The notes under the pieces are model-generated. The model saw only the letters and a list, made by a program, of their open reading frames with translations, did not search any database and was not told where the DNA came from. Shown in pieces: positions 47,001 through 52,957 of a stretch of 64,000 nt of DNA. The position numbers and the translations under genes are program-made. Numbering within the stretch: position 1 is the stretch's first letter; each line of letters begins with the position of its first letter. Origin of the DNA: an uncultured Lachnospiraceae bacterium (GTDB lineage: Bacteria > Bacillota > Clostridia > Lachnospirales > Lachnospiraceae); contig CAMOWK010000008.1 of NCBI GenBank assembly GCA_946628415.1, positions 1-64,000 on the forward strand. The letters are read 5' to 3'.

Positions 47001-47977
47001 TGGAAAACATTACATTTACCAGAGAAGAAGGAGAAAATGTCGGAGAATATATAATATCAGCTTATGCGGATGAAGAAGAAAATCCGAATTATGTCATTAG
47101 TTTTGATAATAGTGGTAAGCTTACAATTAATCCCAAAAGAGTCAATAACATAAAGATCATTGCAAAGGATATGCCATACACGGGGTCTGAGATTAAGCCG
47201 GAAATAACTATATTTGACGGAGAGGATATTATCCCGGAATCAGAGTATAAGATTGAGTGTTCTGATAATCTTATGCCGGGAACTGCCAGAGTCAGGGTTT
47301 ATGATATTTATGGAGGAAATTATATTATTGAAGAAGCTGAAGCAGAATTCATAATTATCGATCCGGGTATAATATCTGTTGTAAATCCTGAAAAACCGAA
47401 TGCCTGTGGGGCGGCTCTTTCAGAGAGTCCTTCTGAAATCATTTCAAAGATTGATTTTACGGAAGAAGATGTAGCGGCTCAGGCAGATGGGAAGAATATA
47501 TATATCTTCCTTGAAGTGACTGATATAAGCGGTTCTGTTGGCCTTTCTGATAAAAAGCTTATTGAGGGCAGTCTTAAAGAGGGAATGAATGTCGGGATGT
47601 ATCTTGACCTCAGTCTGTTTAAACAGATTGAAGGTGAAAATAAGACTAAGATAGAAACTACAAAAGGTGCAGTAAAGGTATCATTCGAGATACCTGAAAA
47701 TCTTAGGAAAGACGGGCGTACATTCTACATAATAAGGGTGCATGACGGAGAAGCAGATATAATAACTCCAGTTCAAAATGGAAATCTTCTTACATTTGAA
47801 ACGGACAGGTTTTCAACATATGCACTTACATATGTCGATCCGGCAAGTAAGAGCGATAAGGAAAGCGTTAAAAAGACAGGCGATGCATTTAATATGGGCT
47901 TTATGCTTGTCGTCCTAATCACTTCGGCTGTCGGCATTACATTTATACTTACTAAAAAGCTTAGGAAAAGACCATAA
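44045..47977 (+). CDS. Wall-anchored MBG-repeat surface protein
   Basis: About 1,310 residues. A basic start and signal peptide (MRGRNRKLTAVIMSLF...) lead to a short unique domain, then successive MBG/YDG-type beta repeats (~150-1110), recognised by motifs such as YDGNSHVP, YTGSAQNL, DVGNHTATA, NPNYSI and DAGDYTIRV. A ~150-residue domain follows with Ig-like character. The C-terminus is VKKTGD, a hydrophobic helix and KKLRKRP, matching the anchor of the DUF11 protein. GGAGG eight bases before ATG 44045 decides the start; the frame opens at TTG 44030. MBG proteins are usually adhesins. Own promoter and terminator suggest independent control from the gene upstream. Confidence 0.88.
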   Translation: MRGRNRKLTAVIMSLFMVASSLFGFPIGSTTDKSVIKSYARDKIYTTSQNGITAEYGDIFVKTGSATYTNMSVMNGGEFLISEVANDEAFDPGSLSFSSNVFANIDVNGNLTLGSNTFGLNGYNAWKIDSFKDDWNHYYMFCRVNVTATASVNYDAELPYTGSAQNLLKSGTATNGTMKYSLNNSSWSNSIPTGTSVGTYTVYYYAAGTNGYKDSAKNYVTVKIKAGDPTYSVTGVNTNYDGQNKNLVTVSGNGGTLHYRYKRSTDSSYSSWSTSVPTAKNAGTYNIQWYAESSAGFNAMGSSSSPYSVDAKINKGNVPAPSGLETTYGNTLSAVTLPAGWTWVSPTTKVENVGNNSFKANYVDSTGNYNNITNKDVSVKVNPKSVSLTWTNTEFTYDGNSHVPSASVSSGLINGDTCTVASISGAKTDVGNHTATAESLSNSNYTIDESTKTAGFSITKSQATANVTPASNLVYSGNAQNLVSSGTSNYGNVVYSLSEGGTYSSTIPTGTEAKTYTVYYKVNETNNYYGTGGHFDVSIAKAGITPVISLTDWTYGDNPNQPSVSGVKENADVTYTYAVKGSDDFSSEIPTDAGEYTVKADISGTANYNGNTATKDFKIIPKPVTVTANGEKTFMDEDPNLTYTVNEGLVGDDTLSGIIIERDPGEDAGDYVVNVSLAEGSSNPNYSITCANGTFKIKRKIITPEVRLSPVTFTYNMQQQIPNVDVFYGMLVIPQSDYVISYSENGNTYSADVDASYSTDVGDYFISISPSASGNFVFDESQGNQYTINPKDISGDDFTMNMDEDTYTYDGDVKKPALSLIDGNIEINAGTDYEIDASSVCEETDAGDYTIRVNGIGNYTGERSISWKINKADIAADINDVTATYDGNSYSVDVTIPGDAFIKYGSEPDNVSLDENPEYKDAGIHTVYYEIDEGPNYNVKKGSANVVINRKEITVTTEDAVKIYKDKDPEFSYSISENGLVEGDKLENITFTREEGENVGEYIISAYADEEENPNYVISFDNSGKLTINPKRVNNIKIIAKDMPYTGSEIKPEITIFDGEDIIPESEYKIECSDNLMPGTARVRVYDIYGGNYIIEEAEAEFIIIDPGIISVVNPEKPNACGAALSESPSEIISKIDFTEEDVAAQADGKNIYIFLEVTDISGSVGLSDKKLIEGSLKEGMNVGMYLDLSLFKQIEGENKTKIETTKGAVKVSFEIPENLRKDGRTFYIIRVHDGEADIITPVQNGNLLTFETDRFSTYALTYVDPASKSDKESVKKTGDAFNMGFMLVVLITSAVGITFILTKKLRKRP

Positions 47978-47986
47978 CTAAAATCT

Positions 47987-48014
47987 ACCAGAGGAACATT
48001 CCCTCTGGTAAATT
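47987..48014 (+). terminator. Terminator after the MBG protein gene
   Basis: ACCAGAGG (47987-47994) pairs with CCTCTGGT (48002-48009), followed by AAATTTTTG. The stem is closely related to the one after the DUF11 gene. Confidence 0.75.
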
Positions 48015-48020
48015 TTTGCC

Positions 48021-48044
48021 ACGGGGACAGACACCTTGGTAAAT
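48021..48044 (+). repeat. REP-like dispersed repeat, copy C
   Basis: 24 bases differing from copy B at only three positions (ACGGGGACAGAC-AC-CTTGGTAAAT). It follows the MBG terminator directly. Confidence 0.75.
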
Positions 48045-48058
48045 TTGTGGTAAAGTTA

Positions 48059-48087
48059 TTGATAAAAATATAATTATATAGTAGAAT
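48059..48087 (+). promoter_or_regulatory. Promoter of the OFA transporter gene
   Basis: TTGATA (48059-48064), 17 bases, TAGAAT (48082-48087). The start is expected near 48094, at the 5' edge of the hairpin pair described next. Confidence 0.7.
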
Positions 48088-48091
48088 GTTG

Positions 48092-48133
48092 CTCGTATGC
48101 GGATTTCAGAGCGTGCGAGGGCTTTTTCGCACG
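48092..48133 (+). promoter_or_regulatory. Possible attenuator: overlapping hairpins in the OFA leader
   Basis: Stem 1 pairs CTCGTATGC (48092-48100) with GCGTGCGAG (48111-48119) using two G-U pairs and is followed by GGCTTTTT, terminator-like. Stem 2 pairs CGTGCGA (48112-48118) with TCGCACG (48127-48133), using the same bases, so the two exclude each other. If transcription starts at 48094, stem 1 loses one or two pairs. No known riboswitch is recognised. Confidence 0.4.
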
Positions 48134-48183
48134 TCATCTAAACATATAACAAACAAATTTATAAGATTTACGGAGGTGTCTTC

Positions 48184-49587
48184 ATGGGAGCACAGGAGAA
48201 ATCAGAAAGCGGCTGGAGAGCGAATAAATGGGTTCGCGCTGCTATACCTGCACTTTTACTTCACTGCAGTATAGGTACAGTTTACTGCTGGTCACTTTTC
48301 AGTCAGGAAATTGCTGATTACATAGGTTTTTCTAAGGGAGCAACAGAGTGGGCGTTCAGCTTTGCCATATTCTTCCTTGGTATGTCTGCAGCATTTCTTG
48401 GAAATGTAGTTGAGAAGGATATTCACAAGTCATCACTTATTGCAGCTATATGTTTTGCTGCAGGTATGGCGCTTACAGGTTTTTTCATCTATTACGGTGG
48501 AAATCATCAGGGAAGTAAGGTGGCTCTTATAGGAATCTATCTGAGTTATGGTTTTATAATGGGTATCGGACTCGGTACCGGTTATCTCTCACCTGTTAAG
48601 ACACTTATGCTCTGGTTCCAGGATAGAAAAGGTCTTGCAACAGGACTTGCAGTTGCCGGATTTGGTGCAGCTAAAGCTATCGCAAGTCCGATCATGACAT
48701 CAATGCTTTCCGGTCTTGGCGAAGGCGGAATTTATAAGATGTTCTACATACTTGCTGCTGTATATTTTGTAATGATGTTCGTTGGACATCTTCTTCTTGC
48801 AAAACCGGCAGGATGGCACGAGCCACAGGGCAAGGGTGAAAAGCCAAGTATCATGGCTACACTTAAGACAAAGCCACTTACAAACTATATCGGAATCTGG
48901 CTTATGTTCTATATCAACATCACATGTGGTCTTGCTCTTATCTCACAGGAGAAAATGATCTTCAAATGCCTCGGATTTGCAGGAATTGCCGGAATACTTT
49001 CAACTATATCAGCTGTATTCAATGCGGGCGGACGTCTCGGCTTCTCATCATGGGCTGATACAATGAAAGACAGAAATACAATCTACAAGCTTATATTCAT
49101 TCTTTCCATAGCATTTACAGCAATCGTTATGGTTACAAAGGGCATCAAGCTTGGTTCAGGCAATATGCTTCTTGCAATCCTTGTTCTTGCACTTGTATAT
49201 GTAGTAAATGCAGGTTACGGCGGAGGTTTCTCGAATGTGCCTACACTCCTTTCCGACCATTACGGAATGGGAAGCATAAGTGCTATTCATGGAATTACTC
49301 TTTCTGCATGGGCATTTGCAGGTCTTACAGGAAATCAGGTTGCATCACTTATCGTTAAGAATACAGGTAAGGTTCAGTACATCTATGAGAAGGTTCTTTA
49401 CACAAAGGCAGAAGCTCTTGATGCAGGACTTGATGTGGATAAGCTTTTAGCTGATCATTCAATGAATGAGGTTAATCCTACAGGATATCAGAATGTTCTT
49501 ATATTCACTATCATTCTTTACATAGTTGCGCTTCTTGCATGTCTTCTTCTTGTAAAACCGGTAGATAAGACAAAGGATGCAAAGTAG
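48184..49587 (+). CDS. OFA-family MFS transporter
   Basis: 467 residues with twelve probable helices. The opening (AAIPALLLHCSIGTVYCWSLF) and the motif after helix 4 region (GLATGLAVAGFGAAKAIASP) are typical of the oxalate/formate antiporter group, which also includes lactate and pyruvate carriers. It would exchange or export small carboxylates made in fermentation; the exact substrate cannot be inferred. CGGAGGTG precedes ATG 48184. It stands alone with its own promoter, leader and downstream stem-loop. Confidence 0.9.
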   Translation: MGAQEKSESGWRANKWVRAAIPALLLHCSIGTVYCWSLFSQEIADYIGFSKGATEWAFSFAIFFLGMSAAFLGNVVEKDIHKSSLIAAICFAAGMALTGFFIYYGGNHQGSKVALIGIYLSYGFIMGIGLGTGYLSPVKTLMLWFQDRKGLATGLAVAGFGAAKAIASPIMTSMLSGLGEGGIYKMFYILAAVYFVMMFVGHLLLAKPAGWHEPQGKGEKPSIMATLKTKPLTNYIGIWLMFYINITCGLALISQEKMIFKCLGFAGIAGILSTISAVFNAGGRLGFSSWADTMKDRNTIYKLIFILSIAFTAIVMVTKGIKLGSGNMLLAILVLALVYVVNAGYGGGFSNVPTLLSDHYGMGSISAIHGITLSAWAFAGLTGNQVASLIVKNTGKVQYIYEKVLYTKAEALDAGLDVDKLLADHSMNEVNPTGYQNVLIFTIILYIVALLACLLLVKPVDKTKDAK

Positions 49588-49597
49588 ATAAACAGAA

Positions 49598-49626
49598 AAG
49601 AAGGCGATGCAATGCATCGTCTTCTT
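49598..49626. terminator. Stem-loop after the OFA transporter gene
   Basis: AAGAAGGCGATGCA (49598-49611) and TGCATCGTCTTCTT (49613-49626) pair along 14 bases with one G-U, allowing for a small open loop. A short T-rich end (CTTCTTTCG) gives modest terminator character. Confidence 0.65.
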
Positions 49627-49689
49627 TCGTAATTGGCGGTGACGGAAAGTATACCGCCCCAAAATCTTATATAATGATCGGGGTATAAC

Positions 49690-50403
49690 ATGGATACATT
49701 TATACTGGGAGAAAAAGAATACAGTTCGAGATTTATACTTGGCTCGGGTAAGTCCAGTATTTATAAAAAAGAACTTATAGATGCGGCAGTCAATGATGCG
49801 GGGGCAGAGCTTGTGTCGGTTGTTGTTTCGGGCTTAAAAGATGATGACAGCGTTCTTCGGATGATACCCGAAAATGTAACGATACTTCCGAATACCCTTG
49901 GTGCAAAAAATGCCGAAGAAGCCGTCAGAATTGCTCATACATCACGAGAGATGGGCTTTGGAGACATGATCAAGATAGAAATCGTAAATGATACAAGGTA
50001 CCTTCTGCCGGATGGTACAGAAACGATAAAGGCGACGGAAATACTTGCCAAAGAGGGGTTTCAGGTAATGCCTTATATGTACCCTGAACTCAGTACGGCT
50101 ATGGCACTCGCGAAGGCAGGGGCAATGGCTCTTATGCCGCTTGCTTCTCCGAGCGGTTCGAATAAAGGGCTTGCCACAAGGGACTTTATAAAGATACTCA
50201 TAAAAGAGATAGACCTTCCGATAATAGTCGATGCGGGTATAGGTAAGCCATCGCAGGCATGCGAAGCAATGGAAATGGGAGCGGATGCCGTCATGATTAA
50301 TACAGCCCTTGCAACAGCGGCTAACATGCCAATAGTTGCCGAGGCTTTCAAAAAGGCGGTTGAAGCCGGAAGACTTTCTTATATATCACATAGGGGATGT
50401 TAA
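49690..50403 (+). CDS. thiG: Thiazole synthase ThiG-like protein
   Basis: 237 residues, TIM-barrel ThiG type. Lys in MIKIEIVNDTRYLLPDG matches the Schiff-base Lys that binds deoxyxylulose phosphate. IIVDAGIGKPSQACEAMEMG with GADAVMINTALATA forms the phosphate site, and the C-terminus AGRLSYISHRG fits the family. It would build the thiazole ring of thiamine with sulfur from ThiS. It is slightly short and, unusually, has no thiS, thiF or thiH nearby. Start ATG 49690 has GGGG upstream. A divergent function is possible. Confidence 0.85.
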   Translation: MDTFILGEKEYSSRFILGSGKSSIYKKELIDAAVNDAGAELVSVVVSGLKDDDSVLRMIPENVTILPNTLGAKNAEEAVRIAHTSREMGFGDMIKIEIVNDTRYLLPDGTETIKATEILAKEGFQVMPYMYPELSTAMALAKAGAMALMPLASPSGSNKGLATRDFIKILIKEIDLPIIVDAGIGKPSQACEAMEMGADAVMINTALATAANMPIVAEAFKKAVEAGRLSYISHRGC

Positions 50404-50422
50404 CTCTTGCTAACAAAAATGC

Positions 50423-50451
50423 TTGACATCTTTTTCGGGGAGTAATACATT
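50423..50451 (+). promoter_or_regulatory. Promoter of map
   Basis: Consensus TTGACA (50423-50428), 17 bases, TACATT (50446-50451), about 33 bases ahead of the gene. Confidence 0.65.
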
Positions 50452-50483
50452 TTAAATTAATAAAAAAGAAAAGGAAAAAAGAT

Positions 50484-51359
50484 ATGGCTTTAAAAATAGG
50501 CAGAAATGATCCGTGCTGGTGTGGAAGCGGCAGGAAATATAAACAGTGTCATGAAGAATTTGACAGAAAAATAGAAGTATTTAAGAATAAAGGCTGCATG
50601 GTTCCGACTCACGATATGATAAAGACGCCGGAGCAGATTCTTAAGATCAAGGAAAGCGCCAAGGTTAATATAGAATGTCTTGATACCGTGGCAGATAAGA
50701 TTGCAGCGGGAATGTCCACGGAAGATATCAACAGAATCATAAATGAGGTCTGCGCAAAGTACGGAGCTATTCCGGCACCGCTTAATTATGAAGGCTTCCC
50801 AAAGAGTGTATGTACCTCCATCAATGATGCGGTTTGCCATGGTATACCGTCTGAGGATGAGATTCTTATGGATGGGGATATCATAAATGTTGACTGTTCA
50901 ACTATCCTTGACGGATACTTCTCGGATTCATCACGTATGTTCTGTATAGGAAATGTATCGGATGAGGACAGGAAGCTTGTGGAAGTCACAAAGGAAGCTA
51001 TGATGCTCGGACTTAAAGAGGTTAAGCCGTGGGGCTTTCTCGGTGACATGGGACAGGCAGTAAACGACCATGCCAAAAAACATGGATACTCCGTTGTTCG
51101 TGAGATCGGAGGACACGGAGTAGGAATTGAGTTCCATGAGGAACCATGGGTAAGCTATGTAACAAGAAGAGGAACGGATATGCTTATGGTTCCCGGAATG
51201 ATGTTTACGATAGAACCGATGATAAATATGGGCGGTCCTGAAATCTTCATAGATGAAGAGAACAACTGGACAGTATATACAGAGGATGGCGAAAAGTCAG
51301 CCCAGTGGGAGATACAGGTTCTTGTAACCGAAGATGGTAATGAGATAATTTCCTACTAG
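50484..51359 (+). CDS. map: Methionine aminopeptidase with N-terminal SEC-C zinc motif
   Basis: 291 residues. Residues ~4-22 are a SEC-C zinc site (GRNDPCWCGSGRKYKQCH), thought to bind the ribosome or SecB-like partners. The pita-bread domain has metal ligands Asp in NVDCSTILDGYFSDSS, His in GGHGVGIEFHE, and Glu in FTIEPM and in the C-terminal AQWEIQVL. It removes initiator Met. The SEC-C form is common in Clostridia and may be a second, specialised enzyme beside a canonical one elsewhere. AAAAGGAAAA precedes ATG 50484. Confidence 0.95.
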   Translation: MALKIGRNDPCWCGSGRKYKQCHEEFDRKIEVFKNKGCMVPTHDMIKTPEQILKIKESAKVNIECLDTVADKIAAGMSTEDINRIINEVCAKYGAIPAPLNYEGFPKSVCTSINDAVCHGIPSEDEILMDGDIINVDCSTILDGYFSDSSRMFCIGNVSDEDRKLVEVTKEAMMLGLKEVKPWGFLGDMGQAVNDHAKKHGYSVVREIGGHGVGIEFHEEPWVSYVTRRGTDMLMVPGMMFTIEPMINMGGPEIFIDEENNWTVYTEDGEKSAQWEIQVLVTEDGNEIISY

Positions 51360-51434
51360 CGATCCGGTCTGAAAAAACCGGAATTCCATATCATGATTAT
51401 ATTGATCATCTTCAGTCTGACTAAATCAGATCAT

Positions 51435-51470
51435 AAAATAAGGAACTTCGATTTCGAAGTTCCTTATTTT
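51435..51470. terminator. Bidirectional terminator between map and the HD-GYP gene
   Basis: AAAATAAGGAACTTCGA and its exact complement (17 pairs, 2-base centre) have A- and T-runs on both sides, serving the two convergent genes. It overlaps the HD-GYP stop codon. Confidence 0.92.
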
Positions 51471-52777
51471 GTGAGTTCAGCCTCTATCTGAGGAATCTCA
51501 TTCTGAAATTCATGGTGCATGTCCGTTACGATATCATAATCAATCTCGCCTTTTTCCGCCATTTCCCTCATGATACGGATTGCTTCTTCGTGAGTGAAAC
51601 CGTCTTTATAAGGACGTTTTTCGGTGAGAGCCTGATATATATCACAGCAGGCAACTATGCGGTCTTCCTTCGAGAGCTGCTTGGCCGAGAGCTTGAAAGG
51701 ATAACCTGTACCGTTAAGCTTTTCGTGATGATGCGATGCCCAGCTGCAAATGTCTTTCATGCCTTTTAGTTTTGAAAGAACATCATAGGTATAAAGAGCA
51801 TGCATTTTCATGAGTTCATATTCATCATCATTAAGACGGCTCGGCTTTTGCAGAATATCCATACTTACACTGAGTTTACCGATGTCATGAAGAGCGCCTG
51901 CAAGGTAGAATCTGGCGGCTTTCTCTTCAGGGAAGTTATAGAATTCAGCCATTCTTTCGCAACGATCCGCAACTCCGACACAGTGTATGCAGGTATAATG
52001 TGACTTGTAATCTACTATCTTCGCAAAGAGTCTTCCCAGATGTTCTACTTCAGGCTTTGTATAACTGTCCTCATAATGTTTTGTGAGACTTCTGAGGAAT
52101 TTGTCTATATTCGCCGGAGCGAGATTGGTCAGAGTCTTCTTCTTAAAAACGCCGAGGAAGGCGTATGCCACGTCCTCTCCAAAGAGTGTTCCTATATTGC
52201 TCCTTACATAGAAGCATATCTCACGATAATATTCTTCAGATGAATCTGAAAGGTCACAGTAGCAGTCCACACAGTCTGCAAGGTGTATAAGTTGTGACTT
52301 GATCGGAGTTCTGTCTGCCTTTCTTCCGAAAGGACCCGAGCCGTCAGCGTTTTCGTGATGATAGAGAATAACATCACGGTTATTCGACCTGAAAGGAAGT
52401 ATATTCACATCCTTTTCGCCGGCCTTACAATGTCTCGTAATGAAATCAGCTTCATCATAAGATTTGCCGTTATTGTACTTTTTATATTCAATCTCTTCCT
52501 GAATAAACTCGGTTAAGGCATTGTCGTGCAGAATTGAAAAAGCTGCAAGATCATAAAGATCATTTGGAGAAAGTCCCATAGCCTTACCGGTGATAACGGC
52601 AATCGCGGCTATCCTTTTACTGTGACCGAGGGTGACGCGAAGGGTCTTGTGATCCTTGTAGCTTGCCTCTCCGAACTTCTCCCCGCGGGCTTCCGCACGT
52701 TTCTTAAAATATTCAATTTCAGTAGCGTCAAGCGCAAAAGACACAGCATAAAGAATCTCATTAAGATTGATTTTCAT
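51464..52777 (-). CDS. Tandem HD-GYP domain protein, first copy degenerate
   Basis: About 437 residues with two HD-GYP-like halves. The first (~45-185) has HDNA in place of HDIGK and HHENADGSGPFG in place of HHExxDGxGYP, so several metal ligands and the GYP Tyr are lost or altered. The second (~255-410) is intact: GALHDIGKLS, SHHHEKLNGTGYP, DIYQALTEKRPYK. HD-GYP proteins hydrolyse cyclic di-GMP or related dinucleotides; here the N-terminal copy probably senses or regulates. ATG 52777 (MKINLNEIL) is chosen with AGGAG 11 bases ahead; the frame opens at 52834. No receiver or membrane domain. Confidence 0.87.
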   Translation of the reverse strand: MKINLNEILYAVSFALDATEIEYFKKRAEARGEKFGEASYKDHKTLRVTLGHSKRIAAIAVITGKAMGLSPNDLYDLAAFSILHDNALTEFIQEEIEYKKYNNGKSYDEADFITRHCKAGEKDVNILPFRSNNRDVILYHHENADGSGPFGRKADRTPIKSQLIHLADCVDCYCDLSDSSEEYYREICFYVRSNIGTLFGEDVAYAFLGVFKKKTLTNLAPANIDKFLRSLTKHYEDSYTKPEVEHLGRLFAKIVDYKSHYTCIHCVGVADRCERMAEFYNFPEEKAARFYLAGALHDIGKLSVSMDILQKPSRLNDDEYELMKMHALYTYDVLSKLKGMKDICSWASHHHEKLNGTGYPFKLSAKQLSKEDRIVACCDIYQALTEKRPYKDGFTHEEAIRIMREMAEKGEIDYDIVTDMHHEFQNEIPQIEAELTK

Positions 52778-52822
52778 TCGCTTCCCAACTCCTACTAAAA
52801 CACTGATTCGATAGTTAGTAAT

Positions 52823-52851
52823 AATATAACCCAAATGAATTCCACTGTAAA
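52823..52851 (-). promoter_or_regulatory. Promoter of the HD-GYP gene
   Basis: On the minus strand TTTACA (52851-52846), 17 bases, TATATT (52828-52823), about 45 bases ahead of the chosen start. Confidence 0.6.
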
Positions 52852-52870
52852 GACTCTATTGCCGGTACAC

Positions 52871-52898
52871 TTGACAAAATAATATAATGTAGTATGAT
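52871..52898 (+). promoter_or_regulatory. Sigma-A promoter of lon
   Basis: Consensus TTGACA (52871-52876), 16 bases, TATGAT (52893-52898). The expected start near 52905 lies at the edge of the CIRCE element. Confidence 0.75.
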
Positions 52899-52907
52899 AT
52901 GAAATGG

Positions 52908-52934
52908 TTAGCACTCACTTGATGGGTGTGCTAA
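52908..52934. promoter_or_regulatory. CIRCE operator (HrcA site) upstream of lon
   Basis: TTAGCACTC, nine bases, GTGTGCTAA. The consensus is TTAGCACTC-N9-GAGTGCTAA, so only one base of eighteen differs. Its position right after the transcription start is where HrcA normally blocks heat-shock promoters such as groES and hrcA-grpE-dnaK. lon is therefore likely a member of the HrcA regulon here. Confidence 0.9.
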
Positions 52935-52957
52935 TAAGAACAGGAAGGGAGACCAGT

